Shown here: one piece after another, positions 15,822 to 24,064 of the stretch
Layout: each line of letters starts with the position of its first letter
Numbering within the stretch: position 1 is the first letter of the stretch
Source: JAWKIW01 sp046331175
GTDB taxonomy: Bacteria; Actinomycetota; Acidimicrobiia; Acidimicrobiales; Acidimicrobilacustridaceae
Assembly (NCBI GenBank): GCA_046331175.1
Contig: JAXLRI010000021.1
Span: 1-58,992, forward strand
Direction of reading: 5' to 3'
Length of the DNA: 58,992 nt
Position numbers and translations under genes: made by a program
Notes under the pieces: model-generated
The model's database searches: none
Told to the model about the DNA's origin: nothing
What the model saw: the letters and a program-made list of their open reading frames with translations, nothing else

Positions 15822-16576
15822 CCACCGCGCTCGGCACCCCGCGTGGACCGGTGTCGGTCGACCTGCCGGTGCCCTCCCGTGCCCTGGCCATCGCCGCCCA
15901 CCCCGACGACGTCGAGTTCGGCTGCGGGGCCACCCTCGCCAAGTGGGCGGCGGCGGGCTGCGAGGTCAGCCACCTCATCCTGACCGACGGCTCGAAGGGC
16001 ACCTGGGACGAGCACGCCGACACCGTGGCCCTGGCCGCCGAGCGCCAGGTCGAGCAGCGAGCCGCCGCCGCCGCCCTCGGCGCCACCGGCGAGGTGGTCA
16101 TGCTCGGCGTCGTCGACGGCGACCTGCAGGCCACGCTCGACCGCCGCGAGGAGGTCGCGCGGTGGATCCGTCGCCTGCGCCCCGACGTGGTGCTCGGCCA
16201 CGACCCGTGGAAGCGCTACCGCCTCCACCCCGACCACCGCCACGCCGGGTGGCTCACCGTCGACGGCGTGGTGGCTGCACGCGACCCGCACTTCCACCCC
16301 GACCACGAGGTGCCCCACCACCGACCCAGCGCGCTGCTGCTGTTCGAGGCCGACGAGCCGAACCACGTGGAGGACGTGGGCGGCCACGTCGACACCAAGA
16401 TCGCCGCCCTTCTCGAGCACCGCAGCCAGCTGCGCTCGACCATGTTCATCGACGAGGACGACGACGGCACCCAGCTGGCCGCCTTCCGCCAGCGGGTGCT
16501 CGACCGGTTGGCCGCCATGGGGGCGATGGCGGGGGTCGCCCAGGGCGAGGCCTTCCACGCCCTCACCGACCTCTGA
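15818..16576 (+). CDS. PIG-L family deacetylase (LmbE-like)
   Basis: 252 residues. Zn-dependent N-acetylglucosaminyl deacetylase-like enzyme; the family includes MshB (mycothiol) and mycothiol-conjugate amidase Mca. The catalytic HPDDVEFGCG (residues 28-37) and the second Zn-ligand segment RYRLHPDHRHAG are clear. LLFEADEPNHVEDV and the HRSQL segment resemble the bacillithiol/mycothiol-type LmbE members. GTG start overlapping the cofC stop by 4 nt, so coupled to it. Whether the substrate is mycothiol-related, a surface sugar or an amide cannot be decided. Confidence 0.86.
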   Translation: MTTALGTPRGPVSVDLPVPSRALAIAAHPDDVEFGCGATLAKWAAAGCEVSHLILTDGSKGTWDEHADTVALAAERQVEQRAAAAALGATGEVVMLGVVDGDLQATLDRREEVARWIRRLRPDVVLGHDPWKRYRLHPDHRHAGWLTVDGVVAARDPHFHPDHEVPHHRPSALLLFEADEPNHVEDVGGHVDTKIAALLEHRSQLRSTMFIDEDDDGTQLAAFRQRVLDRLAAMGAMAGVAQGEAFHALTDL

Positions 16577-16580
16577 TCCG

Positions 16581-17354
16581 TTGGGCGCGGCACCACCCCG
16601 CCGGGGCCCTTCCGACGCCGAACGGCTCGGCACCCCGAGCCCGCCGAGCGGACCCACCACCGAGACCGCCGCCCGCCTGGTGGACGACGTGCGCGCCGGG
16701 CTGGCCGCCGCCGCCGATCCCAGGCGAGCCCCCGCGATGGCGGCGTACATGCGCGACCAGTTCCCGTTCTTCGGCGTGACCGCCCCCGAGCGAAGGCGGC
16801 TCCTGCGGGCGGCGAGCGCCGAGGTCGGACCCCTCGGACCCGACGACGTGCTCGCCGCGGCGCGCGACCTGTGGCTCGGCGACGAGCGCGAGCTGCAGTA
16901 CGCCGGCATGGACCTGCTGCGGGCCCACGCCCGCTCGCTGCCCACCGAGGCGCTCCCCGCCCTGGCGTGGTGCGCCACCACCAAGCCGTGGTGGGACACC
17001 GTCGACGACCTCGCCCAGCACACGATCGGCGCCCTGGTGCTGGCCGACCGGGGCCGCCTGCGGCCCGTGCTCGACGCCTGGGCAGCCGGGCCCGACCTCT
17101 GGCTGGCCCGCACCGCCATCCTCCACCAGAACCGCTACCGCGACGACGTCGACGACGAGCAGCTGTTCGCCTACTGCACCCTTCGGGCGGGCGACACCGA
17201 CTTCTTCATCCGCAAGGCCATCGGGTGGGCGCTGCGCGAGCGCAGCCGCCGGAACCCCGACGGCGTCGAGCGCTTCGTGCACGAGCACCGCGACGAGCTG
17301 TCGGGACTGTCCCGGCGCGAGGCGCTGAAGCACCTCGCGCCCACCGAGCGCTAG
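16581..17354 (+). CDS. DNA alkylation repair protein, AlkD-like
   Basis: 257 residues. AlkD-type HEAT-like repeat DNA glycosylase, which removes 3- and 7-alkylpurines without base flipping. Seen: MAAYMRDQFPFFGVTAPERR (family N-terminal motif), the aromatic KPWWDTVD loop (the Trp and Asp residues that contact the lesion in AlkD), and FFIRKAIGWALRERSRRNP. The start is uncertain: TTG at 16581 begins 4 nt after the deacetylase stop; a GTG at 16680 would also keep the whole domain. Probably the last gene of a cofC-deacetylase-alkD string. Confidence 0.85.
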   Translation: MGAAPPRRGPSDAERLGTPSPPSGPTTETAARLVDDVRAGLAAAADPRRAPAMAAYMRDQFPFFGVTAPERRRLLRAASAEVGPLGPDDVLAAARDLWLGDERELQYAGMDLLRAHARSLPTEALPALAWCATTKPWWDTVDDLAQHTIGALVLADRGRLRPVLDAWAAGPDLWLARTAILHQNRYRDDVDDEQLFAYCTLRAGDTDFFIRKAIGWALRERSRRNPDGVERFVHEHRDELSGLSRREALKHLAPTER

Positions 17355-17414
17355 CGGCCACCGCACGACGCCCTGGCCCGGACCGGGCCTCGCGGTCCCC
17401 CACCGGTCGACCGG

Positions 17415-17420
17415 TACGCT
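17415..17420 (+). promoter_or_regulatory. -10 box of leaderless promoter
   Basis: TACGCT, then 6 nt, then the ATG at 17427 of a 74-residue gene. Confidence 0.5.
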
Positions 17421-17426
17421 CCCGAC

Positions 17427-17651
17427 ATGCTCGCCGACGGCACCTACGACGCCTTCGTGGTCGACGCTCGCATCGAGGGTGAGGGCCCCGATCGGGTCAC
17501 CCACCTCGAGCTCACCATCACGGCGGGCGAGCACAAGGGCGAGGTGATCGACGTGGCCGGCACCGGCATCCGGGGTGAGGAGGTCGACCTCATCGGCATG
17601 CCGGCCACCCTCTCGGTCGCCGATGCCGTGCCCCACGTGCGCATCGGGTGA
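17427..17651 (+). CDS. Small conserved hypothetical protein (OB-like)
   Basis: 74 residues, acidic. Regular beta pattern: GTYDAFVVDARIE, DRVTHLELTITAGEHKGEVI, DVAGTGIRG, VDLIGMPATLSVADA. The HLELTIT-GEHKGEVI segment looks like a small OB or SH3 barrel of the kind found in actinobacterial single-domain proteins; no function is known to me. A TACGCT box 6 nt upstream and coding-type codon use support it being a real, leaderless gene. Confidence 0.6.
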   Translation: MLADGTYDAFVVDARIEGEGPDRVTHLELTITAGEHKGEVIDVAGTGIRGEEVDLIGMPATLSVADAVPHVRIG

Positions 17652-17742
17652 GCCGCCCGACCGGCCGCGCCCGGCCTCGTCCGACCGCGGGCGATCGACC
17701 AACGCGCTCGCTCCCGCCGGGGCCGGCCAGCAGACTGCGGTG

Positions 17743-18453
17743 ATGGACGACGAGGACCACCGGCGGACCGTCTGGCCCCTCTTCGGGCTCCGGGTGCGAA
17801 CGCCGCGCGTCGAGCTGCGCCCGGTCGACCCCGACCTGGCCTACGACCTGGGCCGCCTGGCGACGGCGGGGATCCACGACCCCGACACCATGCCGTTCTT
17901 CGTCCCCTGGACCCGGGCCGAGCCCCTCGAGCTCGAGCGGTCGAGCCTGCAGTTCTACCTGCGCGTGTGGGCCGACTTCGCCGCCGACCGGTGGAGCCTG
18001 CCGTTGGCCTGCTTCGTCGACGGCGAGCTGGTCGGCATGCAGGACCTGCTCGGCGACCAGTTCCCGATCCGGCGGACCGTCACCACCGGCTCGTGGGTCG
18101 GCCGCGCCCACCAGGGGCGGGGCATCGGCACCGAGATGCGGTCGGCCGCCCTGCACCTGGCCTTCGCCGGCCTCGGCGCCGAACGGGCCGAGACCGAGGC
18201 CTTCGAGGAGAACCAGGCGTCCATCGTCGTATCTCGGCGCAACGGCTACGAGCCCAACGGCGACCGCATCGCGGTGCGCGACGACGAGCCAGCACGGCTC
18301 GTCCGGCTCGTCCTGCGCCGCGAGGCGTGGGTGGCCCGGCGCCGCACCGACGTCGAGATCTCGGGCCTCGACGACGAGGCCCTGGCGATGTTCGGCCTCG
18401 GCCCCCGTGCCGGGGCACCGGCGGGGACCGACGGTGCGCCGGCGGGTGGCTGA
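17743..18453 (+). CDS. GNAT family N-acetyltransferase
   Basis: 236 residues. RimJ/RimL-like GNAT, probably acetylating a protein N-terminus or small molecule using acetyl-CoA. It starts with LRVRTPRVELRPVDPDLAYDL, the usual first strand and helix, and has the acetyl-CoA loop SWVGRAHQGRGIGTEMR (Q.RGIGT) and a late AETEAFEENQASIVVSRRNGY segment typical of motif B. The start is ATG 17743 (a GTG at 17740 is equally possible). The end overlaps the next gene by 8 nt. Substrate unknown. Confidence 0.86.
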   Translation: MDDEDHRRTVWPLFGLRVRTPRVELRPVDPDLAYDLGRLATAGIHDPDTMPFFVPWTRAEPLELERSSLQFYLRVWADFAADRWSLPLACFVDGELVGMQDLLGDQFPIRRTVTTGSWVGRAHQGRGIGTEMRSAALHLAFAGLGAERAETEAFEENQASIVVSRRNGYEPNGDRIAVRDDEPARLVRLVLRREAWVARRRTDVEISGLDDEALAMFGLGPRAGAPAGTDGAPAGG

Positions 18454-19174
18454 CGCCGACGCGCGACCCGTCGGCGGCGTCGACGGCTGCCGCGGCGGGT
18501 GGGTGCTGTGCACCCTCGACGCCGCCGGCCGGATCACCGTCGAGCTGGTCCCCGAGGTGGCGCTCGCCGTCGACCTGGTGCGCACCGGGGCTCTGGCCCT
18601 GCTCGGCATCGACATGCCGATCGCCCTGCCCGCCACCTGGGGTCGGCAGGCCGACGACGAGGCCCGCCGGCGCCTGGGGCCCCGACGTTCGTCGCTGTTC
18701 CCCACCCCGCCCCGCTTCCTGCTCGACCACTGCGATGACTTCGCCGACGCCAACGCCGCCTCGCGGGCGGCCACCGGGCGGGGCCTCTCGATCCAGACCT
18801 TCCACCTGCTCGCCAAGGTGGCCGAGCTGCAGGCCGCCCTCGGGCCGGTCGACGAGCCCGTCGCCCCCGACCTGGCCGAGCGGGTCGTCGAGTGCCACCC
18901 CGAGTCCTGCTTCGCCACGCTGGCCGGGGCCCCGCTGACCACCACGAAGCGCACCGCGGACGGGCGGCGTGAGCGGTCGGCGCTGCTGCAGCTGCGGGTC
19001 GCCGACGACCTGGCCGCGTTGCTCGCCGACCGCCCGCCCGGCGTGGCCGCCGACGACCTGCTCGACGCGGTGGCCGCCGCCGAGGCGATGGGTCGCCACC
19101 GCCGGGGCGAGGCGATGGTGCTCGGTGGAGACGCCGTGGACGACCGCGGCTTGCCCCTGCGCCTGGTCGCGTAG
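18446..19174 (+). CDS. DUF429 domain-containing protein
   Basis: About 242 residues. DUF429 proteins have an RNase H-like fold and an unknown, possibly nuclease, activity. Family features seen: GGVDGCRGGWVL at the N-terminus, LLGIDMPIALPATWGR (acidic second strand), PRRSSLFPTPPRF, STQTF-like SIQTFHLLAK, and VVECHPESCFATLAG with DDLLDAVAAAEAMGR near the end (final acidic residues). GTG at 18446 is favoured because it just overlaps the GNAT stop; GTG 18434 is also possible. Confidence 0.8.
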   Translation: MADADARPVGGVDGCRGGWVLCTLDAAGRITVELVPEVALAVDLVRTGALALLGIDMPIALPATWGRQADDEARRRLGPRRSSLFPTPPRFLLDHCDDFADANAASRAATGRGLSIQTFHLLAKVAELQAALGPVDEPVAPDLAERVVECHPESCFATLAGAPLTTTKRTADGRRERSALLQLRVADDLAALLADRPPGVAADDLLDAVAAAEAMGRHRRGEAMVLGGDAVDDRGLPLRLVA

Positions 19175-19310
19175 CCGACAGCTCCACTGGGCGAGGCTCC
19201 CCCGACCTGGAGCGCGCCACCGCCGGGTCGATGTCCCCGACCCCGGAGGGCGGGCCAGGCAGCGGCCGGGCGACCGGCTCGGCCCATCCAGCGCCGGGAC
19301 CCCCCACCAC

Positions 19311-19316
19311 TAGAGT
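19311..19316 (+). promoter_or_regulatory. -10 box upstream of lipoprotein gene 1
   Basis: TAGAGT, giving a predicted 5' leader of about 30 nt with GGAGG Shine-Dalgarno before the ATG at 19351. Confidence 0.4.
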
Positions 19317-19350
19317 GCGGCGTCGAGCCGAGCCGCAGGAGGTGCTCGTG

Positions 19351-19809
19351 ATGCGAAGGACCACGGCGGTCCTGGTCGGGCTGGCCGCAGCGTGCGCAGG
19401 CTGCTCCTCGGGCTCGTCCACCGCCTCATCGCCCGCCGGATCCGCCGAGGCGGACCGGTCACCGGCGACGACCGCCATCGAGACCACCGCATCGACGCAG
19501 CGCCGGTTCCGTGACGAGCCGGCCTGCCAAGCCCTCGTGCGCTACAAGCTGGCGGAGCTGGCCATGGGCGACGGTCCACCGGAGCGGCGGGCGACGGCGC
19601 GGGCCGCCGCCGGCGCCGCCGCCCAGGACCTGCGGACGCTGCTCCCCCAGTTCGCCGCCCAGGTCGACCAGCTCGTGTCGACGCTGCAGAGGGCCGACGC
19701 GGGCCGGGTCACCGACGCCGACCGGGCGGCAGACCGGCAGGCCATCGAGGACCTCGGCGCGTGGTACGTCGTGACCTGCTTCGACACCACCGGGGGATCG
19801 CTCCCGTGA
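19351..19809 (+). CDS. Two-cysteine helical lipoprotein, paralogue 1
   Basis: 152 residues; not a named family. A short signal peptide ends LAAAC (Cys15 likely lipidated). A Ser/Thr/Ala linker to about residue 48 follows, then an all-helical domain of about 90 residues starting PACQALVRYKLAEL and ending LGAWYVVTC. Three other genes in the window (21942, 32879, 41711) have the same plan: an early Cys, an invariant L/V-P-Q/E-F/L in the middle, and W-Y/F-x2-T-C at the end. The early and late Cys may form a disulfide outside the membrane. The start is ATG 19351 with GCAGGAGG upstream. It precedes a membrane glycosyltransferase on the same strand. Function unknown. Confidence 0.75.
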   Translation: MRRTTAVLVGLAAACAGCSSGSSTASSPAGSAEADRSPATTAIETTASTQRRFRDEPACQALVRYKLAELAMGDGPPERRATARAAAGAAAQDLRTLLPQFAAQVDQLVSTLQRADAGRVTDADRAADRQAIEDLGAWYVVTCFDTTGGSLP

Positions 19810-19854
19810 GGCGCGGTCGGGCCGCCGCTGCGGACCCGGCACCCCACCACGCCA

Positions 19855-19860
19855 TACACT
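19855..19860 (+). promoter_or_regulatory. -10 box upstream of GT-C gene
   Basis: TACACT about 34 nt before the ATG at 19895, with AGGGAG as Shine-Dalgarno in between. Confidence 0.35.
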
Positions 19861-19894
19861 GCGTCGTTCCGGTCGACAGGGCAGGGAGCTCTCG

Positions 19895-21877
19895 ATGACA
19901 GCAAGCGATGGGGCGGGCGATGGCGCTCCGACCGCAGGTCCAGGACGAACCGACGAGGGTGCGCTGTTCGAACGCTCCTGGGACGCCTCCGCTTCGACCG
20001 CCGGCCGCCGAGCCCAGACCGCAGCCAGCAGCACGGCCACCGTCGAGGGCTTCGACCACCTGCCCCCGCCACCCGGGAGCTCCGACGAGCCCGAAGCCGG
20101 CGAGCGCGCCGACGAGACCGTGGAGCCCGACGAGCCGGCGATGACGGGCGCCGGCCGTGCTCCGTCGCCGACCTCGAAGGTCCAGGCCGCGACCGGCCGG
20201 GTCCGCGCCGCGATCCCGAAGGACGGCGACGAGTGGCGGGCCTGGGCCTCCCGGGCCTTCCTGACCGAGAAGTGGGCGCTGGCCATCCCGCTGTGGATCA
20301 TCTTCGGCTACATCGTCTTCCAGGCGACCCGCTTGTCCTGGAACCTGCCGCCGTACCCGCCTGACTCGTGGACGTACTACGAGCTGTCCCGCGGCTTCCC
20401 GTTCGACCCCATGCGGTCGCACATCTTCCGCTCCTTCATCTCCACCGAGCCCTACTCGGCGGCCTTCCCACCGCTGTGGCCGTTCGCCATCGGCATCACC
20501 GACCTCCTGACCGGCACGGGGATCAACGCCGGCCAGCTCGCCGGCGCGGTGTGCATGGTCCTCGCCGCGGTGTTCCTCGATCGGGCCGGGTACCGGTTCT
20601 TCGGCGTGCGCGGGTGCGGCCCCGGGGCACTGCTCGCCCTGTTCCTGCTCACCTCACCGCTCCAGGAGATGGTCTCGTCGGCCCCGGTGGCGATGAACAT
20701 GATGTGGATCGCCGCGCTGCTCATGGTCCTGGCGCGGCCGTGGCCGCTGTCCACCCGCCAGGCGGTCGGCGTCGGCGTGATCTGCGGGCTCATGGCCCTC
20801 ACCCGCTTCGACACCCTCCTGCTCGGGGTCACCATCCCGTTGCTGCTGCTCGGGCTGCGGGCGATCGAGCGCCGCCGCGTCAAGATCACCTACCTGGCGT
20901 ATGCCATCACGATCAGCCCCTGGGTGCTGTTCTCGCTGATCCACTTCCGGACCCCGTTCGCGAGCGACAACTCGCAGGTCGCCATGTCGGTCAAGCAGCG
21001 CTTCGTCCTCGACTACCTGCCCGATCCGGTGCCGACCGTGCGCAACGACCCATCGGGTTGGTTCTCCCGCGTCTGGGAGGTCTTCCGCACCGCCACCGTC
21101 CCGCGGGGCATCGACGTCGTCTCCGACGCTCGAGCGCCCCTCATCCTCGCCGGGATCGCCCTCGTGGGGGTGGGGGTCTCGATCCTGTTGGCCTTCGCCC
21201 ACCGGACGAGCGACGACGGCCGAGCGCCGTCTCGGGTCGTCGCCGACGAGCTGAAGGGCATCGTGGGCAACCGAGCGGTCAAGCTGCTCGCCCTGCTCTG
21301 GGTGCTGCAGGCGATCACGTTGACGATCGCCCTCTCGACCTCCGGCTACACGCCACCGCGCTACTTCACCCCGAACGTGATGCTGCTCGAGCTCGCGCTC
21401 GGCGCAGTGATCCTGGCGCTGCCCCACAAGCCGAAGGTCGGACCGGTGCTGCTGTGCTGCCTGTTGCTGTTCTTCGGTGGGCTGCGCATCCAGAGCTTCA
21501 GCTCGGCGGTTCCGCTGATCACCGGCTACCCGTTCTCCCCGGCGTCCCTGTCGCCCTTGGCCGTGTCGCGGAGCCTGGCCAGCTGCGTCACCGAGGGCGA
21601 CCGCATCCTCTTCGTGCGCCAGGCCGGCGAGGGCTACGTGTTCGGTGCGCTCACCGATGGGGAGGGGGCGATGGAGCCGTCGAACTGGTCGGCCTTGACC
21701 CCCGCACAGCGCAACAAGTTCCTCCAGGACTACAAGATCGACCGCCTGTACGTCTCGTACACCTACCCCGCCGAGACCCGGCAGAGCATCGCCGACGGTC
21801 TGCTCACCAGCGCCGGCTACCCCGACGGGTCCGCCGAGGAGGTCTGCCAGGCGGGGCTGTACCGCATCAAGGGCTGA
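19895..21877 (+). CDS. GT-C type membrane glycosyltransferase
   Basis: 660 residues. An N-terminal cytosolic, disordered part (about 110 residues) is followed by about 10-11 hydrophobic segments starting WALAIPLWIIFGYIVFQA. The first extracytoplasmic loop has PPYPPDSWTYYELSRGFPFD, with the acidic residue expected for GT-C catalysis; a soluble C-terminal domain (about residues 555-660) lies outside. GT-C enzymes use polyprenyl-phosphate sugars to modify surface glycans or proteins. The donor and acceptor are not known. Flanked on both sides by paralogous lipoproteins (19351 and 21942) on the same strand, which suggests joint work. Confidence 0.72.
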   Translation: MTASDGAGDGAPTAGPGRTDEGALFERSWDASASTAGRRAQTAASSTATVEGFDHLPPPPGSSDEPEAGERADETVEPDEPAMTGAGRAPSPTSKVQAATGRVRAAIPKDGDEWRAWASRAFLTEKWALAIPLWIIFGYIVFQATRLSWNLPPYPPDSWTYYELSRGFPFDPMRSHIFRSFISTEPYSAAFPPLWPFAIGITDLLTGTGINAGQLAGAVCMVLAAVFLDRAGYRFFGVRGCGPGALLALFLLTSPLQEMVSSAPVAMNMMWIAALLMVLARPWPLSTRQAVGVGVICGLMALTRFDTLLLGVTIPLLLLGLRAIERRRVKITYLAYAITISPWVLFSLIHFRTPFASDNSQVAMSVKQRFVLDYLPDPVPTVRNDPSGWFSRVWEVFRTATVPRGIDVVSDARAPLILAGIALVGVGVSILLAFAHRTSDDGRAPSRVVADELKGIVGNRAVKLLALLWVLQAITLTIALSTSGYTPPRYFTPNVMLLELALGAVILALPHKPKVGPVLLCCLLLFFGGLRIQSFSSAVPLITGYPFSPASLSPLAVSRSLASCVTEGDRILFVRQAGEGYVFGALTDGEGAMEPSNWSALTPAQRNKFLQDYKIDRLYVSYTYPAETRQSIADGLLTSAGYPDGSAEEVCQAGLYRIKG

Positions 21878-21904
21878 CGCTAGGTGCCGGGGGCGCCGGT
21901 CACG

Positions 21905-21910
21905 TACGAT
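21905..21910 (+). promoter_or_regulatory. -10 box upstream of lipoprotein gene 2
   Basis: TACGAT; leader of about 25 nt with GGAGA before the ATG at 21942. Confidence 0.4.
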
Positions 21911-21941
21911 CCCCCCGCCCCCGCCTACCAGGAGACGAGAG

Positions 21942-22502
21942 ATGAACCCCAGACGGCTCGCAACCACCACGGTGACCTCGGTGGTGCTCCTCGCGGTGCT
22001 CCTGAGCGGATGTGGGCGGCAGGAGCCCACCCCAGTGGCCGAGTCGGGGGGTGCAGCCGCCTCCGGACCGCCGCCGACGCCCTCGTCCACCAAGCCCACC
22101 GCCCCGCCCGGGCCGAAGCTGAAGTCCACCCCGGCCTGCGTGGCGTTCTCCCGCTTCAAGCTCACCCAGCTCGGGGTGTCGACCGCCCGACCCGAAGACC
22201 GCGATCGCCTCATCGAGGTGATGAACCAGCAGGCGAACGACACCCGTGCCCAGCTCCCCCAGTTCGCCGAGGCGATCAACCAGCAGGTGCTGACGCTGCG
22301 CAAGACGATCGCCGGGACGGTCACCGACGAGGACAAGGCCAAGAACCAGCAGGCCCAGGACCAGCTCGGCGCGTGGTACCAGCAGACCTGCCTCGAGGAC
22401 CCGACCGGCGCCACCACGACGGCACCGACCTCGACGGCGGCCCCGGCGAAGAGCACCACGACGGTGGCCCCACCCAAGACCACCACGACGACCAAGCGCT
22501 GA
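21942..22502 (+). CDS. Two-cysteine helical lipoprotein, paralogue 2
   Basis: 186 residues. Lipobox LSGC (Cys24), a Pro/Thr/Ser linker, then the same about 85-residue helical domain as the three other paralogues: TPACVAFSRFKLTQLGV at the start, QLPQFAEAINQ in the centre and LGAWYQQTC at the end. It differs from the others by a C-terminal Thr/Pro/Ala tail of about 35 residues (TTTAPTSTAAP-like), which could span the wall or be glycosylated. GGAGA Shine-Dalgarno before the ATG. Lies directly after the GT-C gene. Function unknown. Confidence 0.75.
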   Translation: MNPRRLATTTVTSVVLLAVLLSGCGRQEPTPVAESGGAAASGPPPTPSSTKPTAPPGPKLKSTPACVAFSRFKLTQLGVSTARPEDRDRLIEVMNQQANDTRAQLPQFAEAINQQVLTLRKTIAGTVTDEDKAKNQQAQDQLGAWYQQTCLEDPTGATTTAPTSTAAPAKSTTTVAPPKTTTTTKR

Positions 22503-22608
22503 ATCCCCGCCGCGGCGACGCCGCCCGCACCGCGGGTCGCCACCGCCCTCGGAGCCCGACGACGGCCGAGGTGGCATCATCTGGCGAGGTGCGACGAGAG
22601 GGGCTGCC

Positions 22609-24036
22609 ATGCAGCGACTGACCGGGTTGGACGCGGGGTTCCTGTACATGGAGACCCCCAGCTCGCCCATGCACGTGGCGAGCCTGATGGTGCTCGATCC
22701 CTCCACGTCGCCTGACGGCTTCTCGTTCGATCGGCTGCGCGATCTGTACGCGCAGCGGCTGCACCTCGCCCCACCGTTCCGGCGCCGCCTGGTCGAGGTG
22801 CCCTTCGGGTTGAACCACCCGCTGTGGATCGAAGACCCCGACTTCGACCTCGACTGGCACATGCGCCACATCGCCGTGCCCCAGCCCGGCTCCATGAAGG
22901 AGCTGCAGGAGCTGGTCGGCCACCTGGTCGCCATGCCGCTCGACCGCACCCGGCCGCTGTGGGAGGTCTGGCTCATCGACGGCCTCGAGGGCGGATACGT
23001 GGCCGTGCTGTCGAAGGTGCACCACGCCGCCATCGACGGCGCCTCGGGCGAGGAGCTGATGGTCGCGATCTTGGATCTCAGCCCCGAGATCGACGAGAAG
23101 CCACCACCCGAGACCGAGTGGGTCCCCGACGAGGTGCCGAGCGACACCGAGCTGGTCGGCCACGCCATGGTCTCGCTGGCCCAGACCCCCGTGCGCGCGG
23201 TCAAGACCTTCCGGCGCACCACCGAGGCCGCCCTGCGCATCCGCGAGTCGAACCGCCAGCCCGACGTCACGCCTCCGCCGTCGCCGTTCTCGGCCCCGCC
23301 CACGTCCATCAACGCCGCCCTCACCCCGCACCGCACGCTCGGCACGGCCACCCTCCCGCTGGCCGAGGTCAAGGCGGTCAAGCACGCGCTCGACGTCAAG
23401 GTCAACGACGTCGTGCTGGCCCTGTGCGCCGGGGCCCTGCGCCACTACTTCGACAGCATCGGCGAACGCCCCGACGGGCCGCTCGTCGCCATGGTCCCCA
23501 TCTCGGTGCGCTCCGCCGACGAGCAGGGGGCCATGGGCAACAAGGTGTCCTCGGCGCTCACCACGCTGGCCACCGACGTCGACGACCCCATCGAGCGGGT
23601 GCAGATCATCCACGCCGGCATGAACCAGGCCAAGGCCCAGCAGGACGCCATCGGCGCCGACACGCTGCAGAACTGGGTCGACTTCGCGGCCCCAGCCGTG
23701 GCCGGGCTCGCCGCCCGCCTCTACAGCCGCACCAAGATGGCCGACCGCCACCGCCCGCTGTTCAACGTCACCATCTCCAACGTGCCGGGCCCGCCGTTCC
23801 CGCTGTATGTGGCCGGCGCCCGCATGGTCGCCACGTACCCCATCGGACCCATCTTCGACGGTGGCGGCCTCAACATGACCGTGATGTCGTACCTCGACTC
23901 GATGGACTTCGGCCTCAACGCCTGCCCCGAGGTCGTGGCCGACGTCGACCTCATCGCCCAGGGCCTGCACCAGGCCCTCGAGGAGCTCCAGAAGGCCATC
24001 TCCACGGTGGCCGACGCTCCCGACGTCGGCCCCTGA
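22609..24036 (+). CDS. Wax ester synthase/diacylglycerol acyltransferase (WS/DGAT)
   Basis: 475 residues, full length. Esterifies long-chain acyl-CoA to diacylglycerol or fatty alcohols, making triacylglycerol or wax storage lipid. The catalytic HHAAIDG motif is at residues 138-144; the second family motif NVTISNVPGPPFPLYVAG and a PLWEVWLIDGLEGG segment before the active site are also clear. It begins RLTGLDAGFLYMETPSSPMHV, typical of the family start. ATG 22609 has GAGAGGGG upstream. Likely associated with the inner membrane or lipid droplets. Convergent with the following membrane phosphatase-fold gene. Confidence 0.94.
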   Translation: MQRLTGLDAGFLYMETPSSPMHVASLMVLDPSTSPDGFSFDRLRDLYAQRLHLAPPFRRRLVEVPFGLNHPLWIEDPDFDLDWHMRHIAVPQPGSMKELQELVGHLVAMPLDRTRPLWEVWLIDGLEGGYVAVLSKVHHAAIDGASGEELMVAILDLSPEIDEKPPPETEWVPDEVPSDTELVGHAMVSLAQTPVRAVKTFRRTTEAALRIRESNRQPDVTPPPSPFSAPPTSINAALTPHRTLGTATLPLAEVKAVKHALDVKVNDVVLALCAGALRHYFDSIGERPDGPLVAMVPISVRSADEQGAMGNKVSSALTTLATDVDDPIERVQIIHAGMNQAKAQQDAIGADTLQNWVDFAAPAVAGLAARLYSRTKMADRHRPLFNVTISNVPGPPFPLYVAGARMVATYPIGPIFDGGGLNMTVMSYLDSMDFGLNACPEVVADVDLIAQGLHQALEELQKAISTVADAPDVGP

Positions 24037-24038
24037 GC

Positions 24039-24058
24039 GCGGACCGGCGTCGGTCCGC
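24039..24058. terminator. Bidirectional hairpin between convergent genes
   Basis: Perfect 8-bp stem GCGGACCG / CGGTCCGC with a GCGT tetraloop, 2 nt after the WS/DGAT stop and 6 nt from the stop of the opposing gene. Confidence 0.65.
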
Positions 24059-24064
24059 CCTGGG